Source: Actinomycetota bacterium
Lineage (GTDB): Bacteria > Actinomycetota > Humimicrobiia > Humimicrobiales > Humimicrobiaceae
Reading direction: 5' to 3'
NCBI GenBank assembly: GCA_016870675.1
Contig: VGAU01000123.1
Coordinates: forward strand, 1-6,021
Length of the DNA: 6,021 nucleotides
Below are positions 1 to 6,021 of the stretch, one piece after another (positions within the stretch are counted from its first letter, which is position 1; the number at the start of each line of letters is the position of its first letter). Position numbers and translations under genes: made by a program. Below the pieces are notes generated by a model, which ran no database searches, was not told the origin of the DNA, and saw nothing but the letters and a program-made list of their open reading frames with translations.

Positions 1-864
1 TCCTCTAAGCTGGTCTATGGCAGCACTGGCTTTGCCTTTAAAATTGGTATTTATGGTTCCTGTTGCACCCTCGACTCTAATTGGTATAAGCCCGGCTAAA
101 ATACCGATACCTCTTACAAGGTCCACAGCTGATATTACTGAGCCTTCTAAATTATACTTATTATAAAAACTATCCAGAGCAGGCTTCCTACCCTCCCCCC
201 AGATCCATATCGAATTTGCAGGTCTTGAGCCATTCTTTATCCGTTCTTTATTTATAGCGTGCTCTTTTAATAAACTGCTGCTCCTGACCATCATATCTAA
301 AAGTGAGCTGCTGCCCGGACCTCCAGGAAGATAATCAGAAATCTTTTTATCCAGTATGTCATGGGGAGGAGTAAGAATATTTCCATCAGGACCACCTTTC
401 CAAACAATTATATGCCTGTAGCTTACTCCAGGGAAAAACTTGATTTTTTCAGTCTGGAGTTTACCTCCAATATCTTCAATTAATACTCTGGACTGGTTAG
501 TTGGAATTTCTCCTGCACTGTAGTCCACCATAGTCCTATCAGCATAATCATCCTCTTCAGATAACGTAACAAGATTACACCTGAACACTAAATCGTCTTC
601 TGAAAGATCAATACCAAGACTCACTGCCTCCAGAGATGAGCGGCCGGTATGATATTTTTTAGGATCGTATCCCAGCACAGACAGGTTGGCGGTATCACTC
701 CCCGGTGCCATTCCATCTGGAATAGTTCTAACCATTCCCATTTCACTGTTTCTGGCAATACTGTCCATAGCGGGTGTTTTTGCATACTGTAGAGGAGTTT
801 TATTTCCCAGTTCCGCTATCCTGTAGTCTGCCATTCCATCTATAAGTATTATTATATATTTCAT
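1..864 (-). CDS. apgM: ApgM-like phosphomutase-family protein, probable alternative homoserine kinase (3' end missing)
   Basis: My translation gives 288 residues from ATG 864 with no stop before the window edge. The family is usually about 400 residues, so the C-terminal quarter, with the last metal ligands, is not visible. It belongs to the alkaline phosphatase superfamily, archaeal-type cofactor-independent phosphoglycerate mutase branch. The N-terminal DGMAD metal motif has its Asp at residue 9. The nucleophile region PGSDTANLSVLGYDP spans residues 54-68, with S56 the likely phosphorylated serine, followed by YHTGRSSLEA (71-80) and FRCNLVTL (about 94-101). Further on are SIWIWGEGRKP and SAVDLVRGIG. 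An in-frame TAA lies just upstream, so ATG 864 is the first available start. Its Shine-Dalgarno is poor: GGTGGA sits about 20 bases away. It follows thrC by 30 bp in an operon lacking thrB. Members next to hom/thrC have been proposed to phosphorylate homoserine (the 'proposed homoserine kinase' subfamily). Family membership is sure; substrate is inferred, and true phosphoglycerate mutase remains the alternative. Confidence 0.9.
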   Translation of the reverse strand, partial: MKYIIILIDGMADYRIAELGNKTPLQYAKTPAMDSIARNSEMGMVRTIPDGMAPGSDTANLSVLGYDPKKYHTGRSSLEAVSLGIDLSEDDLVFRCNLVTLSEEDDYADRTMVDYSAGEIPTNQSRVLIEDIGGKLQTEKIKFFPGVSYRHIIVWKGGPDGNILTPPHDILDKKISDYLPGGPGSSSLLDMMVRSSSLLKEHAINKERIKNGSRPANSIWIWGEGRKPALDSFYNKYNLEGSVISAVDLVRGIGILAGLIPIRVEGATGTINTNFKGKASAAIDQLRG

Positions 865-894
865 GCTTTACACTTTAAATTATCCACCAGATTT

Positions 895-2385
895 TTATAG
901 GCCAAGAATATCAGTTATGACATCTTCCATCTGAGTTTCCATGCAAACAGTGTTGTGAAGAATTTTTCTTCTTTCCAAACCCTTTACAGCTTCCGGAACT
1001 TTCAGCCCTGAAATCTCTGAAATTACTTCCAGCAGAGAGAAGTCATCCATACCTGCATATTTTTCATCTATGGCTTTTGCTACACTCCCCGGAAATTCAA
1101 AGGGACTCGCAGTTGAAGCTATAACTGTTTTTGACCTGTCACCCGTGACCTGTATATATTTCTGGTAAACATTGTATCCCACTGCAGTATGTGTATCTAT
1201 CAGATAATTGAACTTAAAAAAGACATATTTTATAGTTTCAAATGTTTCCTTATCTGTGGCAAACCCCCCATAAAAATCAACCATCCTGTCCTTCATATCA
1301 CCGGTTATTTTAAACTCTCCCTTTTTATCCAGGTCGCCTATAAGATTATTTATTATATCTGCATTGCTTCCGGAAATATCATAAAGCAGGCGCTCCAGAT
1401 TGCTTGAAACCAGGATATCCATAGAAGGAGAACTTGTGACAATAAGTCTCCTTTTTCTATCATATACCCCGGTATTTATAAAATCATAAAGCACATTATT
1501 CTCATTGGAAGCGCATATAAGTTTTCCTACCGGCAGTCCCATTTTTTTTGAGTAATAGGCTGCAAGAATATTTCCAAAATTTCCGGTGGGGACGACAATA
1601 TTTATCACTTCATTAGATTTAATTTTTCCTGACTTCCTAAGATTAAGGTATGCATACACATAATAGACCACCTGGGGAACCAGCCTCCCGATGTTAATGG
1701 AATTCGCTGAAGATAATATATATCCACTCTTATTCAAAATCCCATTAAATTCCCTGTCAGAAAAGATTTCCTTCACTCCCCTCTGGGCATCATCAAAATT
1801 ACCCTCAATTGCTACAGCATATGTATTATCCCCCGCCTGGGTGGTCATCTGCCTTTCCTGTATCTTGCTTACTCCATTCCTGGGGTAGAATACAATTATC
1901 TTTGTTCCTTCAACACCTGCAAAACCTTCCAGCGCAGCTTTGCCTGTATCTCCCGAGGTGGCGGTAAGTATGACTATTTCTTTATCTATGCTATTTTTAT
2001 CTGCAGCTATTTTTAATAAATAAGGCATTATGGATAAAGCCATATCCTTAAAGGCAAGTGTTGGTCCATGAAAAAGCTCAAGGAAAAAAGCACCGCCCTT
2101 TTCCACAAGTGGTGCAATCCGGGGATCATCAAACTTCTTATCATAAGCTTTTTCAATGCAATATTTGAGTTCCTCCTCCTTAAAGTCGGTAAGGAACTTA
2201 CTCATTATATATAATGCAAGTTCAGTGTAATCCATTTGAGCAAGACTGCCCATGGACAGGTCAATCTGCGGAACAGCTTCTGGAACATAAAGTCCTCCAT
2301 CCGTAGCAATGCCTCTAACAATTGCCCGGGAGGATTCTATCCTGTTATCAGTTCCTCTGGTGCTCCTGTAAAATAATTTTGACAT
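895..2385 (-). CDS. thrC: Threonine synthase
   Basis: Cytosolic PLP enzyme that converts O-phospho-L-homoserine to L-threonine and phosphate, the last step of threonine synthesis. The protein has 496 residues, the size of the long (E. coli/yeast-like) ThrC class. Residues 1 to about 80 form the typical N-terminal domain (FYRSTRG, ATDGGLYVPE). The PLP-binding lysine is K113 in FHGPTLAFKD. SGDTGKAA (144-151) is a conserved active-site segment, SSANSINIGRL lies at 225-235, and the PLP-phosphate loop PTGNFGN lies at 266-272. STASPFEFP near residues 424-432 is also typical. ATG 2385 is supported by GAGGGG three bases upstream. The gene follows hom by 98 bp and precedes the ApgM-like gene by 30 bp, so it should use the phosphohomoserine made by that neighbour or by a kinase elsewhere. 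No key residue appears to be missing. Confidence 0.97.
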   Translation of the reverse strand: MSKLFYRSTRGTDNRIESSRAIVRGIATDGGLYVPEAVPQIDLSMGSLAQMDYTELALYIMSKFLTDFKEEELKYCIEKAYDKKFDDPRIAPLVEKGGAFFLELFHGPTLAFKDMALSIMPYLLKIAADKNSIDKEIVILTATSGDTGKAALEGFAGVEGTKIIVFYPRNGVSKIQERQMTTQAGDNTYAVAIEGNFDDAQRGVKEIFSDREFNGILNKSGYILSSANSINIGRLVPQVVYYVYAYLNLRKSGKIKSNEVINIVVPTGNFGNILAAYYSKKMGLPVGKLICASNENNVLYDFINTGVYDRKRRLIVTSSPSMDILVSSNLERLLYDISGSNADIINNLIGDLDKKGEFKITGDMKDRMVDFYGGFATDKETFETIKYVFFKFNYLIDTHTAVGYNVYQKYIQVTGDRSKTVIASTASPFEFPGSVAKAIDEKYAGMDDFSLLEVISEISGLKVPEAVKGLERRKILHNTVCMETQMEDVITDILGL

Positions 2386-2483
2386 TTTCCCCTCAACTTA
2401 CAGATAATAACCGTCTATTTTTATTTTAACTGGTAAATATGATAAGAATATTTCTACCTCGGCCTTGAACCGCGAGCTTAATA
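2386..2483 (-). other. hom-thrC intergenic gap with a small GC-rich hairpin
   Basis: This 98-bp gap is AT-rich except for a patch at 2458-2476. Read in the transcript sense, the patch is CTCGCGGTTCAAGGCCGAG. It can fold as a 5-bp stem (CGCGG with CCGAG, one G-A mismatch) closing a 7-base TTCAAGG loop, or as CTCG/CGAG. No T-run follows, so it is not an intrinsic terminator, and nothing else in the gap folds strongly. A -10-like TATTAT lies at 2404-2409, but no -35 partner was found. The gap probably lies inside the operon transcript, and the hairpin could be an mRNA processing or stability element. The function is unknown. Confidence 0.4.
2389..2394 (-). promoter_or_regulatory. Ribosome binding site of thrC
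   Basis: In the transcript sense the sequence reads TTGAGGGGAAA directly before ATG 2385. The GAGGGG core is a strong anti-16S match with a short spacer (3 bases, or a little more if TGAGG is the part that pairs). It supports this start and suggests that thrC is initiated independently rather than by coupling to hom, whose stop is about 98 bp away. Confidence 0.8.
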
Positions 2484-3812
2484 TTAACTCAAATCTTCCA
2501 CTCTGATTACGCTTAAGACCTTATCTACGACATCAAGCTTTGATATCTCACTTATTGATTTATATAAATTTTTGTTAACCACTTCATGAGTGATAAATAT
2601 AAGCCTTGCGCTTTTTTCCTTGTCTGTCTGCTTCTGAATCATTGAATTAATACTCACTAAATTCCTGCCAAATACCTCTGCTATTCTTGCCAGGACTCCT
2701 GGCTTATCCACTACATCCATAAGAATATAGAACTTGCTTATGGTATCATCTATAGATTTGGACTTTTTATCCTCAAAACAGCTGCAGCCATAGATTATTC
2801 CCTTCTTCTTGCGGTCAAAGTTCCTGGCAATTTTTATAATATCACCTACTACAGAGCTTGCTGTAGGCCTGTCCCCTGCACCCCTTCCATAACTCATCAT
2901 CTCGCCAACATAATTACCATAAACATAAACCGCATTAAATGTATTCTCAATTGAAGCCAGGATATGGTCTATGGGTATCAGAGCGGGATGAACCCTTACG
3001 CTTATTTCGCCATTTTCTTCAATTCCAATTGCCAGTAGCTTTATCCTGTAACCCATATCCAGCGCATTTTTTATATCATCAGATGAGATATCTGTGATTC
3101 CTTCCCTGTACACATCATTTAATGTAACACGTGAATTGAAAGCTATGGAAGCCAGTATTGCCAGTTTGCAGGCTGCATCATAACCTTCAATATCTGATGA
3201 TGGATTTGCTTTCTCTGCATATCCAAGCTCCTGAGCTTTTTTCAGGGCATCATCAAATGACAGGTTGTCCTTTTCCATTCGGGTAAGGATATAATTTGTG
3301 GTTCCATTGACTATCCCAACAATCTTACTTATATTATTAGAAGCCAGAGATGAATTCAGGGGTCCTATAATTGGTATGCCTCCGCCTACGCTTGCTTCAA
3401 AAAGTATATCTACATTATTTCTTTCTGCCACTGCCAGTAATTCCTCGCCCCTATTGGCAATGAGATCCTTATTGGCAGTTACCACATACTTCCCTGAACT
3501 TAACGCCTTATAGACATAGTCATATGCAGAATTTATACCACCGATAAGTTCCACGATAATATCAATGCTACCGTCCTCCAGAACATCATCAGCATTGCTG
3601 CTAACTTTTATATCTTTTAGTCCCTTCATAGAAGAGGCCTCTATCTTTTTTAAGTCTTTTTCCGCAATTCTTTTAATATTAAGATTCTTTTTTATTTTTT
3701 TAGCCAGATAATCCTTCTGTCGCTGGATAAGGGAGAAAACACCACTGGCAATATATCCAAAGCCGATTATCCCGATATTGATATCCTCTATATTTTTGTT
3801 TTCAATTTTCAT
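2484..3812 (-). CDS. hom: Homoserine dehydrogenase with C-terminal ACT domain
   Basis: Monofunctional cytosolic enzyme that reduces L-aspartate-4-semialdehyde to L-homoserine with NAD(P)H, the branch point to threonine and methionine. From ATG 3812 it has 442 residues, a normal length. The nucleotide-binding GFGYIASG is at 17-24, so the third glycine of GxGxxG is alanine. The catalytic lysine of the TANKDLIA motif is K115, and VGGGIP is at 142-147. The family signature GYAEKANPSSDIEGYDAACK spans about 197-216, with the second catalytic lysine K216. GRGAGDRPTASSVVGD is at about 309-324. Residues about 360-438 form an ACT domain (FYILMDVVDKPGVLARIAEVFG), the usual site of feedback control by threonine. 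An upstream in-frame ATG at 3824 would add four residues, but GGGAG abuts it with no spacer, while ATG 3812 has that GGGAG 12 bases away. The gene overlaps the lysA end by 11 bp (23 bp with the longer start), suggesting translational coupling. No aspartate kinase domain is fused. Confidence 0.96.
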   Translation of the reverse strand: MKIENKNIEDINIGIIGFGYIASGVFSLIQRQKDYLAKKIKKNLNIKRIAEKDLKKIEASSMKGLKDIKVSSNADDVLEDGSIDIIVELIGGINSAYDYVYKALSSGKYVVTANKDLIANRGEELLAVAERNNVDILFEASVGGGIPIIGPLNSSLASNNISKIVGIVNGTTNYILTRMEKDNLSFDDALKKAQELGYAEKANPSSDIEGYDAACKLAILASIAFNSRVTLNDVYREGITDISSDDIKNALDMGYRIKLLAIGIEENGEISVRVHPALIPIDHILASIENTFNAVYVYGNYVGEMMSYGRGAGDRPTASSVVGDIIKIARNFDRKKKGIIYGCSCFEDKKSKSIDDTISKFYILMDVVDKPGVLARIAEVFGRNLVSINSMIQKQTDKEKSARLIFITHEVVNKNLYKSISEISKLDVVDKVLSVIRVEDLS

Positions 3813-5130
3813 ATAATTTAACATCTCCCATCACTAAGTCTTTATAAGTCTGCCTTTTTATCCAGACCCAGCTCTTTCCGTTTTCAACCGCAACCACCGC
3901 GCTTTTTGGCTGGCCATTATAATTGCTGGACATAGAATAACAATAAGCTCCGGTGGTTGCCACGACGATAAAGTCGCCACTGGATACCGGTTGTAATTTT
4001 ATGTCGTCAATTATCACATCCCCGCTCTCACAATGTCTGCCAGCTATGGAGTAATGTATCTTCCTGTCGTCTTCGGTATTTTTACTATCTCCCATTTTAT
4101 TTGCAAGATACGCGTAATATTTAGCCTGATACAGCATAGGCCTTATATTATCAGACATACCGCCATCTATTAAAATATAATTTTTTACTCCATCTATTTT
4201 TTTAACTACTCCAACTTTATACAGAGTCACTCCGGCATTTCCAATAATGGATCTTCCCGGCTCCAGATATAGCTTATCCAGACTGACATCAAACTTCTTT
4301 TGATATTCTCTTACTGCATCATAAACTATTTTTGCCAGATCTTCTATACTGGAGGGCTTGTCTTCCGGAGTATATTTTACTCCCAATCCTCCCCCTATAT
4401 TTATCCGGGTTATTGATACACCTAACTTATCTCTGACTTCTCTTATAAACTTTATAAAAACTTCTATCAGCCTGCTGTAGCATAATATATTAAATATCTG
4501 CGAACCTATATGGGCATGAATTCCGGTAAGTTCCAGATTCTTATACTGGCTGACTTTCTTAACTGCTTCCAGAGCAACGTTACTGCTCAGACTAAATCCG
4601 AATTTGGAGTCTATCTCTCCGGTCTGCAAATATTCATGAGTATTGGCTTTAATCCCCGGGTTAATCCTTAACATAATTTTTTGCCTTGTATTATTCTTCT
4701 CACATAATTTTCCAAGCGTTTCCAGCTCCAAAAAATTGTCCACCATAAAATATCCTACTTTGCTTTTTAGTCCATACCGGATCTCTTCTACCGATTTGTT
4801 ATTGCCGTGAAAATATATCCTGTCAGCAGGAAAACCGCTTGCGAGTGCAATAAAAAGCTCTCCTCCCGTAGATACATCCAGGCCAAGACCTTCTCTGGCT
4901 ATAAGCTCACACATCGCTGTACATATAAATGCCTTGGCAGCATAAATTATTCCAACATCTAAATCAGAAAAAGTAAAATTATTCCTGTAGCTCTGGCACT
5001 TATTTTTAATAGTGGCAATATCTAAAATATATAATGGAGTGCCATATTTTTCTCTTAACTTCAGAACATCATTTCCACCTATAACCAGATGCCCGTTTTG
5101 GTTGTTTTCTGAAGTGATTGGAAGTATCAT
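3802..5130 (-). CDS. lysA: Diaminopimelate decarboxylase
   Basis: Cytosolic PLP enzyme of fold type III that decarboxylates meso-2,6-diaminopimelate to L-lysine, the last step of lysine synthesis. The 442 residues match the family length. The N-terminal alanine-racemase-like barrel carries the PLP lysine K66 in YAAKAF, and HAHIGSQ at 205-211. The PLP-phosphate-binding GGGLG is at 246-250 and EPGRS at 290-294. The C-terminal beta domain has CESGD at 367-371, whose C367 completes the partner subunit's active site in the dimer, and GAYCYSM from 394. ATG 5130 is supported by GGGAGAGG seven bases upstream. It follows argS by 103 bp, and its last codons overlap hom. The argS-lysA pairing is well known from corynebacteria. 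Ornithine/arginine decarboxylases share the fold, but the CESGD motif, the length and the hom-thrC context favour LysA. Confidence 0.96.
   Translation of the reverse strand: MILPITSENNQNGHLVIGGNDVLKLREKYGTPLYILDIATIKNKCQSYRNNFTFSDLDVGIIYAAKAFICTAMCELIAREGLGLDVSTGGELFIALASGFPADRIYFHGNNKSVEEIRYGLKSKVGYFMVDNFLELETLGKLCEKNNTRQKIMLRINPGIKANTHEYLQTGEIDSKFGFSLSSNVALEAVKKVSQYKNLELTGIHAHIGSQIFNILCYSRLIEVFIKFIREVRDKLGVSITRINIGGGLGVKYTPEDKPSSIEDLAKIVYDAVREYQKKFDVSLDKLYLEPGRSIIGNAGVTLYKVGVVKKIDGVKNYILIDGGMSDNIRPMLYQAKYYAYLANKMGDSKNTEDDRKIHYSIAGRHCESGDVIIDDIKLQPVSSGDFIVVATTGAYCYSMSSNYNGQPKSAVVAVENGKSWVWIKRQTYKDLVMGDVKLYEN
3825..3829 (-). promoter_or_regulatory. Likely ribosome binding site of hom, inside the lysA 3' end
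   Basis: GGGAG in the transcript sense lies within the last codons of lysA. It is adjacent to ATG 3824 (no spacer) and 12 bases before ATG 3812. The second spacing is long but workable, which favours the shorter hom start. Because it lies inside lysA, initiation on hom is probably coupled to ribosomes finishing lysA. Confidence 0.5.
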
Positions 5131-5233
5131 TTTCTATCCTCTCCCTATCTCTTAAACATGAATACATATTAACCAAATTATGAAAATAATTAAATAATAT
5201 AATTAAATGCTAACCTGGATATATTCATATTTT
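5131..5233 (-). other. argS-lysA intergenic gap, very AT-rich
   Basis: This 103-bp gap is almost entirely A and T outside the lysA ribosome binding site. An imperfect inverted repeat has 10-base arms at 5158-5167 (ATGAATACAT) and 5219-5228 (ATATATTCAT), pairing with one G-U wobble across a 51-base loop. -10-like hexamers (TATTAT, CATAAT in the transcript sense) occur, but none has a recognisable -35 at 16-18 bases. I therefore do not call a promoter. The gap is too short for a lysine riboswitch (about 170 bases or more) or a T-box leader, and there is no GC-rich stem with a T-run, so no terminator. A weak internal promoter cannot be excluded. Confidence 0.4.
5138..5145 (-). promoter_or_regulatory. 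Ribosome binding site of lysA
   Basis: GGGAGAGG in the transcript sense, seven bases before ATG 5130, is a strong Shine-Dalgarno at a good distance. It fixes the lysA start and indicates efficient independent initiation after the argS stop 103 bp upstream. Confidence 0.85.
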
Positions 5234-6021
5234 TTACATCTTCTCCGGGGCTTCGACGTTAAGCAGTTTTAAGGCATTCTGCAGCACCTGTCTTGCCAGC
5301 AGAATTAAAATAAGTCTATCCATATCTACCGCTGCCACATCTCCGTTATCATTTAGTACTCTAAAGTTATTATAGAAATAATGGAATTCAGTTGCCAGTC
5401 TGTATAAATACTGAGTTATTAGATGTGGAGCATTATTTTTACAGCTATTGTAAACCACATCCGGATATAAGATCATTATTTTTGCCAGCTGCCTCTCATT
5501 TTCACTTTTAAACTCTATTTTTGATGTATCGACCCTATCAAGATTATATTTATCTATATCTAAGTTGCTGGGAGTGGTTTCCCTTATCTTTTTAACAATA
5601 TTTTCAATCCTGGCATGCGCATACTGCACATAATAAACCGGGTTTTGATTCGACTTCTGTTTGGCAAGACTTACATCAAAGTCCATTGGCGTATCAAAAG
5701 AATTCATACTGAAAAAGTATCTTGCCGCATCTTTCCCCACCTCTCCTATCAAGTCTCTTAAGGTATAGAGCTTGCCTTTCCTCCTGGACATCTTCAAAGC
5801 CTGACCTGATTTAAGTATTTTTACCAGCTGCCCTATTATTATGACAATTCTATCTTCTGCTAATCCAAGAGCTTTTCCAATTGCCCTTAACCTGTCTACA
5901 TAACCATGATGGTCTGCTCCCAGAATATATAACAGCCTTTCATACCCTCTTTCTATCTTATTTATCAGATATAATATATCTGAAGCAAAGTAAGTGGGGT
6001 TCCCGTCTTTTCTTACTACTA
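5234..6021 (-). CDS. argS: Arginyl-tRNA synthetase, C-terminal part (5' end outside window)
   Basis: Class I aminoacyl-tRNA synthetase that charges tRNA-Arg with arginine using ATP. The last 261 residues are visible of a family usually near 550-580; the frame is open to the window edge and the missing N-terminus, with the HIGH-type motif, lies beyond 6021. The visible part begins VVRKDGNPTYFASD and continues with LGADHHGYVDRLRA (about 33-46 of the fragment), a hallmark of ArgRS. The KMSKS-type loop is LKMSRRKG at 75-82, with Arg in place of the usual second Lys, followed by TLRDLIGEVGKDAARYFF. The DALR anticodon-binding domain fills the C-terminus, including QYAHARIENIVKK and the final LKLLNVEAPEKM. 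A TTG at 5797 could be mistaken for a start, but the homology runs straight through it. It is the first gene seen of the apparent operon, 103 bp before lysA. Confidence 0.96.
   Translation of the reverse strand, partial: VVRKDGNPTYFASDILYLINKIERGYERLLYILGADHHGYVDRLRAIGKALGLAEDRIVIIIGQLVKILKSGQALKMSRRKGKLYTLRDLIGEVGKDAARYFFSMNSFDTPMDFDVSLAKQKSNQNPVYYVQYAHARIENIVKKIRETTPSNLDIDKYNLDRVDTSKIEFKSENERQLAKIMILYPDVVYNSCKNNAPHLITQYLYRLATEFHYFYNNFRVLNDNGDVAAVDMDRLILILLARQVLQNALKLLNVEAPEKM

Noticed and set aside
865..894. Terminator between thrC and the ApgM-like gene
   Set aside because: Only 30 bp with no stem-loop and no T-run; the two genes should be co-transcribed.
1189..1407. Plus-strand open frame of 72 codons inside thrC
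   Set aside because: It lies antisense to a well-supported gene, has no recognisable motif, and fits a shadow of the thrC codons.
1691..1888. Plus-strand open frame of 65 codons inside thrC
   Set aside because: Antisense shadow of conserved thrC sequence; no homology signal.
2404..2409. TATTAT as a -10 element for a thrC promoter
   Set aside because: No -35-like hexamer at 15-18 bases, and a start there would leave a leader of only about a dozen bases.
3298..3513. Plus-strand open frame of 71 codons inside hom, hydrophobic start
   Set aside because: Antisense to conserved hom catalytic-domain sequence; its hydrophobic look comes from the complementary codons.
5131..5233. Lysine riboswitch or T-box leader upstream of lysA
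   Set aside because: The gap is too short, too AT-rich and lacks the conserved cores and stems of either element.
5795..5797. TTG as a possible start of a short argS-like gene
   Set aside because: The frame continues upstream with clear ArgRS homology, including ADHHGYV, so the TTG encodes an internal leucine just before the KMSRR loop.

Overview
This is an AT-rich bacterial chromosome segment. Every gene lies on the minus strand, so transcription runs from position 6021 towards position 1. In that direction the order is argS (C-terminal part only), lysA, hom, thrC, then an alkaline-phosphatase-superfamily gene of the 'cofactor-independent phosphoglycerate mutase' (ApgM-like) type that runs off the left edge. 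The spacings are 103 bp, an overlap, 98 bp and 30 bp. No convincing intrinsic terminator separates the genes, so this looks like one amino-acid biosynthesis operon. Coding is dense and there is no sign of mobile DNA, CRISPR or RNA genes.

The pathway logic is clear. LysA makes lysine from meso-diaminopimelate. Hom reduces aspartate semialdehyde to homoserine, and ThrC converts O-phosphohomoserine to threonine. The middle step, homoserine to O-phosphohomoserine, normally needs the GHMP kinase ThrB, and no thrB is in the window. Its place beside hom-thrC is taken by the ApgM-like gene. Proteins of this subfamily found next to hom and thrC have been proposed as a non-homologous homoserine kinase, so this gene is probably a threonine-pathway enzyme rather than a glycolytic mutase. 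That is the most interesting point of the window. It is a known proposal rather than a wholly new system, and the C-terminal part of the protein lies outside the window.

Organism: AT-rich codon choice (many ATA, AAA and AGA/AGG codons) with good Shine-Dalgarno sequences would fit a Firmicute. However, argS-lysA-hom-thrC-(thrB) is the classical actinobacterial order, so an AT-rich actinobacterial-type or other deep Gram-positive lineage is also possible. The sequence alone does not settle this.

Non-coding DNA is limited to three short gaps. The argS-lysA gap (5131-5233) is very AT-rich, with a long-looped inverted repeat and a strong lysA ribosome binding site. The hom-thrC gap (2386-2483) holds a small GC-rich hairpin resembling a tRNA T-arm, and a strong thrC ribosome binding site. 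The thrC-apgM gap (865-894) has no strong signal.
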